Source: Dyella_A sp049445995 (GTDB taxonomy: Bacteria > Pseudomonadota > Gammaproteobacteria > Xanthomonadales > Rhodanobacteraceae). From it: a stretch of 64,000 nt of DNA. Made by a program: the position numbers and the translations under genes. The DNA lies in the NCBI RefSeq assembly GCF_049445995.1, contig NZ_JBMSDZ010000014.1, positions 31,794-95,793 on the forward strand. Direction: 5' to 3'. The notes beneath the pieces are model-generated. The model saw only the letters and a list, made by a program, of their open reading frames with translations, ran no database searches and was not told the origin of the DNA. This document shows, one piece after another, positions 24,785 to 38,075 of the stretch (the first letter of the stretch is position 1; every line of letters starts with the position of its first letter).

Positions 24785-27700
24785 TTACAACGGCGCGAAC
24801 AGCGCCTCGAGGTCGCGCTCGTCGAAGCGCAGTTGCCGGGTGGCGCCGCCGCCTTCGAGCACGGCGCGGGCGAGCTCCGCCTTGCGGCCCTGCATGGCCT
24901 GGATCTTTTCCTCCACCGTGCCGGCGCAGATCAGGCGGTAGACGAATACCGGTTTGTCCTGGCCGATGCGGTGGGCACGGTCGGTGGCCTGGGCTTCCAC
25001 CGCCGGGTTCCACCACGGGTCGTAGTGGATCACGGTATCGGCGGCGGTGAGGTTCAGGCCCACGCCGCCCGCCTTGAGGCTGATCAGGAACACCGGCACG
25101 TCGCCGTCCTGGAAGCGCTTGACCAGCGCGGTACGGTTTCTGGACGGGGTCTGGCCGGTGAGCTGCTGGTAGCGCACGCGCCGCTTGTCGAGCGCGGCGG
25201 CAATCAGGTCGAGCATTTCGGTGAACTGGGAAAACAGCAGCACGCGACGGCCCTCGCCGAGCAGGCCGTCGAGCAGGTCGAGCAGGGCGTCGAGCTTGGC
25301 GCTGCGCTTGACCTTTTTCGCGCTGGCGAGCTTGACCAGGCGCGGGTCGCAGCAGGCCTGGCGCAGCTTGAGCAGGGCATCGAGCACGATGATGCCGGAT
25401 TGCGCCAGGCCGCGCTCCTTGACCGCCTGCCGCACGCGTTCGTGCTGGGCCAGCCGCAGGGTTTCGTAGAGCGCGCGCTGATCGCCGTCCAGTTCCAGCG
25501 TATGCACGATCTCGCTCTTGGCCGGCAGGTCGGTGAGCACGTCGTCCTTGCGCCGGCGCAACAGCAGCGTGCCGATGCGCCGATTGAGCCGCTGCCGGCG
25601 ATCGGCATCGGCGTGCTTCTCGATCGGCGTGCGATAGAGCCGGGTGAACTGCCGCTGGCTGCCGAGCAGGCCCGGCTCCACCGCATCGAACTGCGCCCAC
25701 AGCTCGCCCAGGTGGTTTTCCAGCGGCGTGCCGGTCATCGCCAGCCGGCGCGTGGCGGGAATCCTGCGCACCACCTGCGCGGCCTGGCTGTGCGGGTTCT
25801 TGATCGCCTGCGCTTCGTCGAGCACCAGCAGCGAGAACTGCGCCTGGCACAGGCGTTCCTCATCGCGCGGCAGCAGCGGATAGGTGGTGATCACCAGGTC
25901 GCTGCCGGCGATCTCGTCGTAGCGGTCGGCGCGATCGGCACCGTGGATCACCAGTACTTTCAGCCTGGGGGCGAAGCGTGCGGCCTCGGCCTGCCAGTTG
26001 CCGACCAGGCTGGTCGGCGCCACCACCAGCGCGGGCCGAGCGAGCCGGCCGCGCTGCTTTTCGCCCAGGATGTGCGCCAGCACCTGCACCGTCTTGCCCA
26101 GCCCCATGTCGTCGGCGAGGATGCCGCCGAGGCCGACGGCGCCGAGAAAGTCCAGCCACGCCAGGCCCTTGCGCTGGTACGGCCGCAGCGTGGCGTTGAA
26201 GCCTTCCGGGGCCTCGGCATCGCGGCGGAGGTTCCCGAGTGCGTCCGTTTGCGCGCGCAGCAGCTCGCCGCCACGCCAGTGCAGGTGCTCGTCGAGCGCG
26301 GCAAGTATCGGCGCCTGGCTGCGGTGCAGGCGCAGGGCGCCGTCGCCTTCGAGCCATTCCAGCAGCGGCTCGATCAGCTGGCGCAGACGCACCAGCGGCA
26401 GCTCCACGCTGCGGGTTTCGTCGATCTGCACCCGATATGCGGCGGTCTTCCTTTCGCGCTTGGGCGCCACTCGCGGGAACGCCGGATCGGCCAGCACGCG
26501 GCGCAGGATCGGCAGCAGATCGATCCGCTCGCCGCCCACGTCGATGCCCAGCGACACGTCGAACCAGGCGCTGCCGCTCGACGTGACATCGGCGTGCCAG
26601 GCATCGACCGGCAGCAGTTCGTCGTGAGGAAAACCATCGTGGTATTCGATCTCGATGCCGCCGGCCTGCAGCCGCTCGATCGCCGGTCGCCATGCCTCCG
26701 GTGCGGCCGGCGGCCGGCGGCCGTCGCCCGCATCGAGCAGCCAGTCGGTGGGCAGCAGGCCGGGACAATCCAGATACCACGAGTACGAATGCAGCACCGA
26801 GGTGAGTCCATGCCGATGCAGCGATGCGATGGCGGCGCGTTCGGCATCGCCGTCGCGGATCACTTCCAGCAGGCGGCCCTCGTGCAGCCGGCGCTCAGGG
26901 CGGGGGTCGTTGCCGAGTGCCAGCCGCAGCGGTCCGTAGCGAAAATCCAGTCGCGCGTGACCCACGCTGATCGGTTTGCCGGTCCAGTGGCCCGATGACA
27001 CGTGCAGGGCCAGCACGGCCGTCGGCCGGGCCTCGATACGCTGCGGCGGCGCGTACACCTGCGGCGGGGGCAGCGCGTCGCCCGGCGGCTGCGCGCGCCA
27101 GCGTTCCGCCAGCGCGGCACTGTGTTCGGGCAACAACAGCGGCGCGTGGGCACAGGCTTCGTACAGGCGGAGATCGCCGCTGACCCGACCGTAGCGCGCC
27201 GCTGCCGGCTGCACGTACCACAGCCCCGCGCCGCGCAGCAGCAGGGCGGGCGGCTCGCTGGCGAGACCGCTGCCGAGCTGCTGGCTGCCGTCGGCCAGGG
27301 TCTGCCACTGCACGTGCAGCGGCAGCGGTTCGCCCCGCTGCAGCGGCTGCCGGCCGGATTCGAAACAGGCCGGGTAATGCTGCAGCAGGGTTTCCAGCGC
27401 CTGTTCCTGCCACAGCTGGCGGACGGGCTGAAACGGCAGGCCGGCCACTTTGTGCGCCGGCTCGAACATCAGTGCGGCCAGGGCGTCGGCCACCCCGGGC
27501 GGCCAGCCTTGCTCGGGCTGCGGCACGGCGCCGAGCTGCCGATCCTTGCGCAGCACCTGCGGGGCGACCATGGCGCCCTTGCCACGCTTGGCCGGGCGCA
27601 GCCATGCCGGCAGGGCGAGCAGGGTCGGACGCGGGCCGCTGTCGCTCGCGCGCAGCAGGATCATCAACTGGTGCCGGGCGTCCGCGCGCTGGGGGCCCTG

Positions 27701-28276
27701 CGCGGTTGGCGCGATCAGGCTCTGCCAGTGATTCCAGGCATCCAGGGGTGCCGGCGCCGATCCGCGCGGAGTGCTTTCCGGGCGAGGGGAGGCAGCCAGT
27801 GCCTGGTTGTGACGGATGAGCGGCCCGGGCGCGGCGCTGGAGTACCCGTCCTCGCGGGAGAAGTCGTCCTCGTCCTCGTCGTCATCATCGTCATAGTCAT
27901 AGTCATCGTCGTAGTCGCCATCGGCGAGCCGGGACAGGTCGATGGGTACGCTGGGCCACTGGGCCGGCTCGGTCTGCATGGCCACGATCAGCATGGCGGC
28001 GGCATGTTTGCAGAGGTCGCCGACCGGACAGGTGCATTCGGTGTTGAACAGCAGCTTGCCGCGGTGCTCCCGCAGCAGCACGCCGCAGACGTAAGGTTCA
28101 TGCGCGCTGCCGGCGATCGCCCCGAGCAGTACATCGCCGCCGCCGCTTTTGCTGTGCTCGATCCGCAGCACATGGCGGGCGCGTGCGTAGCTGCGCGCAC
28201 GCTGCATGGTTCTGCTGTCGAAAAGCTTCTCCCACGTGCCGCTGTGCAGGAGTTGTCGAAGTTCGGAAACGGTCAT
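24785..28276 (-). CDS. SWIM zinc-finger SNF2-family helicase/translocase
   Basis: Double-stranded-DNA translocase of the HepA/SNF2 group. The start at 28276 (MTVSELRQLLHSGTWEKL) follows an unrelated 16-codon open stretch. The SWIM zinc motif CTCPVGDLCKH lies near residues 80-95, followed by a very acidic tract (DYDDDYDYDDDDDEDEDDFS, about 135-155). The SNF2 core has DDMGLGKTVQ (near 720), LVLDEAQAIKNPHS (near 820), and the helicase C domain with LLFSQFTEMLD and DRAHRIGQDKPVFVYRL. The length of 1163 residues is usual for the SWIM-SNF2 type. It lies upstream of cas3 on the same strand with 288 bp between, so co-transcription is possible but not indicated. Confidence 0.92.
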   Translation of the reverse strand: MTVSELRQLLHSGTWEKLFDSRTMQRARSYARARHVLRIEHSKSGGGDVLLGAIAGSAHEPYVCGVLLREHRGKLLFNTECTCPVGDLCKHAAAMLIVAMQTEPAQWPSVPIDLSRLADGDYDDDYDYDDDDDEDEDDFSREDGYSSAAPGPLIRHNQALAASPRPESTPRGSAPAPLDAWNHWQSLIAPTAQGPQRADARHQLMILLRASDSGPRPTLLALPAWLRPAKRGKGAMVAPQVLRKDRQLGAVPQPEQGWPPGVADALAALMFEPAHKVAGLPFQPVRQLWQEQALETLLQHYPACFESGRQPLQRGEPLPLHVQWQTLADGSQQLGSGLASEPPALLLRGAGLWYVQPAAARYGRVSGDLRLYEACAHAPLLLPEHSAALAERWRAQPPGDALPPPQVYAPPQRIEARPTAVLALHVSSGHWTGKPISVGHARLDFRYGPLRLALGNDPRPERRLHEGRLLEVIRDGDAERAAIASLHRHGLTSVLHSYSWYLDCPGLLPTDWLLDAGDGRRPPAAPEAWRPAIERLQAGGIEIEYHDGFPHDELLPVDAWHADVTSSGSAWFDVSLGIDVGGERIDLLPILRRVLADPAFPRVAPKRERKTAAYRVQIDETRSVELPLVRLRQLIEPLLEWLEGDGALRLHRSQAPILAALDEHLHWRGGELLRAQTDALGNLRRDAEAPEGFNATLRPYQRKGLAWLDFLGAVGLGGILADDMGLGKTVQVLAHILGEKQRGRLARPALVVAPTSLVGNWQAEAARFAPRLKVLVIHGADRADRYDEIAGSDLVITTYPLLPRDEERLCQAQFSLLVLDEAQAIKNPHSQAAQVVRRIPATRRLAMTGTPLENHLGELWAQFDAVEPGLLGSQRQFTRLYRTPIEKHADADRRQRLNRRIGTLLLRRRKDDVLTDLPAKSEIVHTLELDGDQRALYETLRLAQHERVRQAVKERGLAQSGIIVLDALLKLRQACCDPRLVKLASAKKVKRSAKLDALLDLLDGLLGEGRRVLLFSQFTEMLDLIAAALDKRRVRYQQLTGQTPSRNRTALVKRFQDGDVPVFLISLKAGGVGLNLTAADTVIHYDPWWNPAVEAQATDRAHRIGQDKPVFVYRLICAGTVEEKIQAMQGRKAELARAVLEGGGATRQLRFDERDLEALFAPL

Positions 28277-28421
28277 GCGGGGGCGGATGGCTCGATCAAA
28301 CGTCGATGATCGCACGCCGTGCAACGGTTGTCGGTGGGGGCGCGGCGGCCTGCGCCGCTGCGGGAGACGAATCCGGCGGGAATGGAGCCATATCGCGGAC
28401 GGCCAGCCCGGCTGGCCCGGT

Positions 28422-28658
28422 TCAGGGTGCGGTGGTCACTGGCGCGGCATCGGCGAGTTGCCGCACGGCTTCCTTTGCCATCGGTTCCAGCCCTTCGCCG
28501 CCGGCGTGCAGGTGCTCGATGATCTGGCGACGCATCACCGGGTCCCAGAACTTGCGCAGGTGGTCGGCCACGTTGTTCACGCCGACCGTGTGATCGGGTT
28601 CGGCGGCGAAGTAGTGGGCGATGTCGTTGACCATCCGGGAGAGGTGTTCGATGTTCAT
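28422..28658 (-). CDS. fdsD: Formate dehydrogenase delta subunit
   Basis: Small accessory subunit of the soluble NAD-dependent formate dehydrogenase. The start at 28658 gives MNIEHLSRMVNDIAHYFAAE, the family N-terminus; HLRKFWDPVMRRQIIEHL is the conserved core. At 78 residues it is of normal size. It follows fdsA by 82 bp. The usual fdsC (a sulfurtransferase-like maturation factor, often between fdsA and fdsD) is absent here. Confidence 0.9.
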   Translation of the reverse strand: MNIEHLSRMVNDIAHYFAAEPDHTVGVNNVADHLRKFWDPVMRRQIIEHLHAGGEGLEPMAKEAVRQLADAAPVTTAP

Positions 28659-28740
28659 GGCGGGCCGTCTGGTGATGCGGGTTGAACGGGGCGCGGCTCG
28701 GGCCAACCCCGCGGGCGCGGGCCCGCGGGATCCAAAGCCT

Positions 28741-31626
28741 TCAGCGCGTGACGGGCTCGGCGGCCTTGAGCAGATCCTGCTGTTCCTGGTCGAAACGCTG
28801 GAAGCGCTTCTGCCAGGCCGAAGGCTGGCTGACCTTGAGCACCTGCACCGCGGTGACCTTGTACTCGGGGCAGTTGGTGGCCCAGTCGGAGTTGTCGGTG
28901 GTGATCACGTTGGCGCCGGAACCGGGGAAATGGAACGTGGTGTAGACCACGCCCGGCTGCATGCGCTCGGCCACCTTGGCGCGCAGCACGGTCTCGCCGC
29001 TGCGGCTGGAAATGCCCACCCAGTCGCCGTCGTTGATGCCGCGCTCTTCCGCGTCGTGCGGATGGATCTCCAGCCGGTCCTCCTCGTGCCACAGGGAGTT
29101 CTCGGTGCGGCGGGTCTGCGCACCCACGTTGTACTGGCTGAGGATGCGGCCGGTGGTGAGGATCAGCGGATGCTCGGCGTTGACCTTCTCGCGGGTGGGC
29201 ACGTACTCGGTGAGCATGAAGCGGCCCTTGCCGCGCACGAACTCGTCCACGTGCATCACCGGCGTGCCTTCCGGTGCCTCCTCGTTGCACGGCCACTGGA
29301 TCGAGCCGAGCTCATCGATGCGGTCGAAGCTGACGCCGCGGAAGGTGGGCGTGAGCGCGGCGATCTCGTCCATGATCTCGGACGGGTGCGCGTAATTCAT
29401 CGGGTAGCCCATCGCCTGGGCCAGCTTCTGGGTGATCTCCCAGTCGGCCAGGCCGGACTGCGGCTTCATCACCCGGCGCACGCGCGAGATGCGGCGCTCG
29501 GCGTTGGTGAAGGTGCCGTCCTTCTCCAGGAACGAACTGCCCGGCAGGAACACGTGCGCGTACTTGGCCGTCTCGTTGAGGAACAGGTCCTGCACCACCA
29601 CGCACTCCATCGCGCTGAGTGCGGCGGTGACGTGCTGGGTATCCGGGTCGGACTGGGCGATGTCCTCGCCCTCGATGTACAGGCCCAGGAAAGTGCCGTC
29701 CAGCGCGGCCTCGAACATGTTGGGAATGCGCAACCCCGGCTCGTCCAGCAGCGGCACGCCCCACGCCTGCTCGAACAGCTCGCGGGTGGCCGTGTCGCTG
29801 ACGTGGCGGTAGCCCGGAAACTCGTGCGGGAACGAGCCCATGTCGCATGAGCCCTGCACGTTGTTCTGCCCGCGCAGCGGGTTCACGCCCACGCCTTCGC
29901 GGCCGATGTTGCCGGTGGCCATGGCGAGGTTGGCGATGCCCATCACCGCGGTGGATCCCTGCGCGTGCTCGGTGACGCCCAGGCCGTAGTAGATCGCGCC
30001 GTTGCCGCCGGTGGCGTACAGCCGGGCGGCGCCACGCACCAGCTCGGCGGGTACGCCGGTGGTCGCTTCCATCGCCTCGGGGCTGTACTTGTCCTGCGCG
30101 ACGAAGGTCTTCCAGCGCGCGAACGCCTCCGGCTCGCAGCGCGCGGCGACGAACGCCTCGTCCACCAGGCCCTCGGTGACGATCACGTGGGCCAGCGTGT
30201 TGAGCACGGCCACGTTGGTGCCGGGCTTGAGCTTGAGGTGGTAGTCGGCCTGGATGTGCGGCGTGCGCACCAGGTCGATGCGGCGCGGATCGATGACGAT
30301 CAACTTCGCGCCCTGGCGCAGGCGCTGCTTCATCTGCGAGCCGAACACCGGATGCGCGTCGGTGGGGTTGGCGCCGATCACCAGCATCACGTCGGTGGCG
30401 CGGATCGAGTCGAAATCCTGGGTGCCGGCCGATTCGCCCAGCGTGGCCTTGAGGCCGTAGCCGGTGGGCGAGTGGCAGACGCGGGCGCAGGTGTCGACGT
30501 TGTTGTTGCGAAAGGCCGCGCGCACCAGCTTCTGCACCAGGTAGGTTTCCTCGTTGGTGCAGCGCGAGGAGGTGATGCCGCCGATGGCATGCTTGCCGTG
30601 CTTTTCCTGGATGCGCCTGAACTCGCTGGCGGTGTAGGCAAACGCCTCCTCCCAGCTCACCACCTGCCACGGATCGGAGATCTTCCTGCGGATCATGGGC
30701 GTGGTGATGCGGTCCGGATGGCTGGCGTAGCCGATCGCGAAGCGGCCCTTGACGCAGGAGTGGCCGTGGTTTGCCTGGCCATCCACGTTGGGCACCATGC
30801 GCACGATCTCCTCGCCCTTCATCTCGGCGCGGAAGCTGCAGCCCACGCCGCAATAGGCGCAGGTGGTGGTGACGCTGTGCTCGGCCTGGCCGCGCTCGAT
30901 CAGGCTGTTCTCGCTCAGCGTGGCGGTGGGGCAGGCCTGCACGCAGGCGCCGCAGGAGACGCACTCGGAGCCGAGGAAATCCTCGTTCTGGCTGGGCGCC
31001 ACCTTGGACTCGAAGCCGCGGCCCTGGATGGTCAGCGCGAAGGTGCCCTGCACCTCGTCGCAGGCGCGCACGCAGCGCGAGCAGACGATGCACTTGGACG
31101 GATCGAAGGTGAAGTACGGCGTGGAGGTGTCCTTGGCCACGAACAGCGGGTTGGCGCTGCCATCGGCCTTCTTCGCGTAGACGTGATTGGCGCCGTCGTA
31201 GCCGTAACGCACCTCGCGCAGGCCGACCACGCCGGCCATGTCCTGCAGTTCGCAGTGGCCGTTGGCGGGGCAGGTGAGGCAGTCCAGCGGATGGTCGGAG
31301 ATGTACAGCTCCATCACGCCGCGACGGATTTCGGCCAGCTTGGGCGTCTGCGTGGCCACCTTCATGCCGTCGCTCACCGGCGTGGTGCAGGAGGCGGGAT
31401 AGCCGCGCCGCCCCTCGATCTCCACCAGGCACAGTCGGCACGAGCCGAAGGCGTCGAGCATTTCGCTGGCGCACAGCTTGGGGATGGCGATGCCGGCCAG
31501 CGAGGCCGCGCGCATCACCGAGGTGCCTTCGGGCACGGCGATCGAGCGGCCGTCGATCTCCAGCGAGACGGTCCTGGCGGACGCGACCGCCGGCGTGCCG
31601 CGATCGATTTCGACGATGGAAAGCAT
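28741..31626 (-). CDS. fdsA: NAD-dependent formate dehydrogenase alpha (catalytic) subunit
   Basis: Oxidises formate to CO2 at a bis-MGD molybdenum (or tungsten) centre. The N-terminus is a [2Fe-2S] ferredoxin domain (PKLCASEMLDAFGSCRLCL), then a NuoG-like His/Cys cluster region (DHPLDCLTCPANGHCELQ) and two [4Fe-4S] motifs (CIVCSRCVRACDE and CVSCGACVQACPTATL). The molybdopterin oxidoreductase domain starts with CAYCGVGCSFRAEM. The active-site Cys is in CARVCHSPTGYG (near 385). The C-terminal MGD-binding domain contains HPLILTTGRILSQYN. It is complete at 961 residues. It begins 27 bp after fdsB. Confidence 0.95.
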   Translation of the reverse strand: MLSIVEIDRGTPAVASARTVSLEIDGRSIAVPEGTSVMRAASLAGIAIPKLCASEMLDAFGSCRLCLVEIEGRRGYPASCTTPVSDGMKVATQTPKLAEIRRGVMELYISDHPLDCLTCPANGHCELQDMAGVVGLREVRYGYDGANHVYAKKADGSANPLFVAKDTSTPYFTFDPSKCIVCSRCVRACDEVQGTFALTIQGRGFESKVAPSQNEDFLGSECVSCGACVQACPTATLSENSLIERGQAEHSVTTTCAYCGVGCSFRAEMKGEEIVRMVPNVDGQANHGHSCVKGRFAIGYASHPDRITTPMIRRKISDPWQVVSWEEAFAYTASEFRRIQEKHGKHAIGGITSSRCTNEETYLVQKLVRAAFRNNNVDTCARVCHSPTGYGLKATLGESAGTQDFDSIRATDVMLVIGANPTDAHPVFGSQMKQRLRQGAKLIVIDPRRIDLVRTPHIQADYHLKLKPGTNVAVLNTLAHVIVTEGLVDEAFVAARCEPEAFARWKTFVAQDKYSPEAMEATTGVPAELVRGAARLYATGGNGAIYYGLGVTEHAQGSTAVMGIANLAMATGNIGREGVGVNPLRGQNNVQGSCDMGSFPHEFPGYRHVSDTATRELFEQAWGVPLLDEPGLRIPNMFEAALDGTFLGLYIEGEDIAQSDPDTQHVTAALSAMECVVVQDLFLNETAKYAHVFLPGSSFLEKDGTFTNAERRISRVRRVMKPQSGLADWEITQKLAQAMGYPMNYAHPSEIMDEIAALTPTFRGVSFDRIDELGSIQWPCNEEAPEGTPVMHVDEFVRGKGRFMLTEYVPTREKVNAEHPLILTTGRILSQYNVGAQTRRTENSLWHEEDRLEIHPHDAEERGINDGDWVGISSRSGETVLRAKVAERMQPGVVYTTFHFPGSGANVITTDNSDWATNCPEYKVTAVQVLKVSQPSAWQKRFQRFDQEQQDLLKAAEPVTR

Positions 31627-31653
31627 GGTGGAACCTCCGGCGCGCGATGGCCC

Positions 31654-33188
<1,535 letters not shown>

Positions 33189-33192
<4 letters not shown>

Positions 33193-33710
33193 GAAGCCTC
33201 CCGGGCGGTCTTCAGCCAGGCATCGAAGCGCTCCGGCGTGACGCGTCCGTGCAGTTCCTCGTCGACCATCACGGCCGGCGAGCAGGCGCAGTTGCCCAGG
33301 CAGTAGACGGGTTCGAGCGTAAACATCCCATCATCGGTGGTTTCGTGGAAATCCACGCCCAGCCGCTGCTTGACGTGGCTTTCCAGCGCCGCGGCCCCCA
33401 TCGACTGGCAGGACTCGGCGCGGCACAGGTAGACGATCCGCCTGCCCGACGGGCGGGTGCGGAAGAAGTGATAGAAGCTCACCACGCCGTGCACGTCGGC
33501 ACGCGACAGGTTGAGCTCGCGCGCGATCAGCGCAACGGCACCTTCGGGCACGTAACCGAGCGCCTCCTGCACCCCGTGCAGGATCGGCAGCAGGGCGCCC
33601 GGCCGATCCTTCAGCCGGGCGGTGACCTCGAGCACCGCGGCGTGGCTCTCCGGGGAGAGCCACCTAGCGTTTTCCTGCGGGCCGGAGCCCGCCCGTGCCG
33701 GGTGATTCAT
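33189..33710 (-). CDS. fdsG: Formate dehydrogenase gamma subunit (NuoE-like, [2Fe-2S])
   Basis: The thioredoxin-like [2Fe-2S] subunit. The start at 33710 (MNHPARAGSGPQENARWL) avoids an unrelated upstream extension of 25 codons. Core motifs are LHGVQEALGYVPEGAV and GVVSFYHFFRTRPSG. The four cluster cysteines are in YLCRAESCQSMGA and VYCLGNCACSPAV. The length is 173 residues. It starts 16 bp after the transporter gene, making a transporter-fdsG-fdsB-fdsA-fdsD operon. Confidence 0.93.
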
Positions 33711-33726
33711 GATCTTGCAACCTTCA

Positions 33727-35367
33727 TCAGAACAGTGCGGCGGCCTTCGCCAGGGCGATGTACAGGCCGACCAGGAACGGTACACCCACGGCCAGCCAGA
33801 AGATCACGCCTGCGACGCCGAAGGCGCCGCGGGCGGCGGTCTCGGCACCGGCGCCGCCGCCGGTGGCCTCGTGCTGCAGGGCGCGCTCGCGGGCGAGTTC
33901 GTCCGTGGTCATGAGGGCCGATTCCTTCACCGGCTTGATCAGCAGGTTGCAGATCAGACCGACGAACAGCAGGCCGGCCATGATGTACAGCGTGCGGTCG
34001 TAGACCAGCGTCTTGGCCACGCCCGCATCGAGCTGGGTCTGGCGGATCGCGGCGATCAGGAACGGGCCTAAAATGCCGGCCGCCGACCAGGCGGTCAGCA
34101 GGCGACCGTGGATCGCGCCCACCATCTGCGTGCCGAACAGGTCGGCCAGGTAGGCCGGCACGGTGGAGAAGCCGCCGCCGTACATGCTGAGGATCACGCA
34201 GATCGAGATCACGAACAGGCCCGCCATGCCCAGGTGGCCCCAGGTCGGCAGCAGGCAGTAGACGATGATGCCGAGGATGAAAAACGTGAAATAGGTGTTC
34301 TTGCGGCCGATCCTGTCCGACAGCGAGGCCCAGAACAGGCGGCCCAGGCTGTTGAACAGGCTGATCAGACCGACCAGGCCGGCCGCCGCCGCCACCACCG
34401 CGGCCTTCTGTGCCGGGGTGAGGTCCGCTGCCGCTTCGGTGAGGCCGACCAGTCTGGCGCCGAACACGTCCTGCAGCATCGGGCTGGCCATCGAGATCAC
34501 CGCGATGCCGGCCGTCACGTTGAGGAACAGCACGCCCCACACCAGCCAGAACTGCGGCGTCTTCCACGCCTTGTTCAGGTGCACGTGGTGGCCCGTGATC
34601 ATCGCGTTGCCGTCGGCCGCCTTCGGCGTCCAGCCTTGCGGCTTCCAGCCGTTCGGGGCCACGCGGAAGCCGAACGCGCCGGCGGCCATGATCAGCACGT
34701 AGAGCACACCCATCACCATCAACGTGGGAGCGACACCCTGGCTGCCGTTGGCCGAGAAGTGCTTCATCAGCGCCACCGCGAGCGGAGCACCGACCATCGC
34801 GCCGCCGCCGTAGCCCATGATGGCGAAGCCGGTGGCCATGCCGCGGCGGTCCGGGAACCACTTGATCAGGGTCGACACGGGCGTGATGTAGCCCAGGCCC
34901 TGGCCGACGCCGCCGAGCACGCCGCAACCGAGGTAGACCAGCCACAGCTGGTGCACCGACACGCCGATGCCGCCGACCACCAGGCCGCCGCCCCAGCACA
35001 GCGCGGCGATGAAGCCGGCCTTGCGCGGGCCGGCGTGTTCCAGCCAGCCGCCCCACAGCGCCGCCGAGATGCCGAGCATGGCGATGAAGGTTTCGAAGAT
35101 GTGGGTGACCTGCGGCACCGTCCAGTTGCAGCTGGTCGTCGTCAGCGACGCGATGAAGCCCAGGTTGGCGCACATGGTCGGATCGGTTTCGGTGAGCAGC
35201 TTGCTCATCGGCAGCCAGAACACCGAGAAGCCGTAGGCCATGCCGATGCACAGGTGGATCGCCAGCGCCGCCGGCACCACCCACCACCGGTTGTAGCCCG
35301 GACCCGCAATGGTGCTCTCCCTCGCCATGAATCCTGCGTTGCTGTCTGCCGCCGGTACACTGACCAT
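33727..35367 (-). CDS. MFS transporter of the oxalate/formate antiporter (OFA) family
   Basis: Inner-membrane carrier with about 12 predicted membrane segments (e.g. VVPAALAIHLCIGMAYGFSV, GLFVISICVILSMYGGGFST). Motifs GPRKAGFIAALCWGGGLVVG and FPDRRGMATGFAIMGYGGGA match the OFA group. The start at 35367 (MVSVPAADSNAGF) has AGGGGAGAGG just upstream; the Met at 35328 (MARESTIAGPGY) also has an AGGA and is an alternative. The product has 546 residues, including a C-terminal hydrophobic hairpin. Its place at the head of the formate dehydrogenase operon suggests transport of formate or a related acid; the substrate is inferred from context. Confidence 0.88.
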   Translation of the reverse strand: MVSVPAADSNAGFMARESTIAGPGYNRWWVVPAALAIHLCIGMAYGFSVFWLPMSKLLTETDPTMCANLGFIASLTTTSCNWTVPQVTHIFETFIAMLGISAALWGGWLEHAGPRKAGFIAALCWGGGLVVGGIGVSVHQLWLVYLGCGVLGGVGQGLGYITPVSTLIKWFPDRRGMATGFAIMGYGGGAMVGAPLAVALMKHFSANGSQGVAPTLMVMGVLYVLIMAAGAFGFRVAPNGWKPQGWTPKAADGNAMITGHHVHLNKAWKTPQFWLVWGVLFLNVTAGIAVISMASPMLQDVFGARLVGLTEAAADLTPAQKAAVVAAAAGLVGLISLFNSLGRLFWASLSDRIGRKNTYFTFFILGIIVYCLLPTWGHLGMAGLFVISICVILSMYGGGFSTVPAYLADLFGTQMVGAIHGRLLTAWSAAGILGPFLIAAIRQTQLDAGVAKTLVYDRTLYIMAGLLFVGLICNLLIKPVKESALMTTDELARERALQHEATGGGAGAETAARGAFGVAGVIFWLAVGVPFLVGLYIALAKAAALF

Positions 35368-35479
35368 GAGCCTCTCCCCTGCGAAAGTGGAAAAACGGAA
35401 GCCCGCGCCCACCACCCCGCAGCCGGCGCATGGCGGGTCGATCATGCCGTCCGGGTACAACGGGCGACTACTCGACATA

Positions 35480-35502
35480 GGTCGCATCGAAAGCTTGCGA
35501 CC
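35480..35502. promoter_or_regulatory. Candidate operator between the fds operon and icd
   Basis: The inverted repeat GGTCGCA-N9-TGCGACC is a dyad of the size bound by dimeric regulators. It is about 115 bp upstream of the transporter start and about 185 bp upstream of icd in the divergent 320-bp intergenic region. The rest of that gap shows nothing I can name. No regulator gene is adjacent. Confidence 0.3.
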
Positions 35503-35687
35503 CGATCCCCGGACGGCTCACGCCGCGCCCGGAGGACATGCCACGCTGGCGCCGCAGCGGTGTGGCGGTCCGCACCGCGCCCGCAAGATTTTCCGTCCTG
35601 GCCCGGCGCGGTCTTGCGTATCGTCCGCGCAGCCGCCATGGTTTGCGGCTGGTCAGCGTCCCCCCTCTTGAGCCGAGCCCAGCCACC

Positions 35688-37919
<2,232 letters not shown>

Positions 37920-38075
37920 GCATCCGGTGCAGGAGCGGGGCATGTCCCCGCTCCTCCCTCCGCCGGGGCCACCGGCCGTCCTGCCTGCATGTTTCCCCGC
38001 GCCGGGCCGCGGATCGCCATGCCGCCGTGGCTGACTCGAGCGCTTGTCGATCATCCGATCCAGGGAGAACCCACG

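Noticed and set aside
24785..28276. SNF2/SWIM helicase as part of the CRISPR or another defence system
   Set aside because: SWIM-SNF2 helicases are widespread housekeeping-like genes in this group. There is a 288-bp gap to cas3 and no second defence gene beside it. Kept as a neighbour only.
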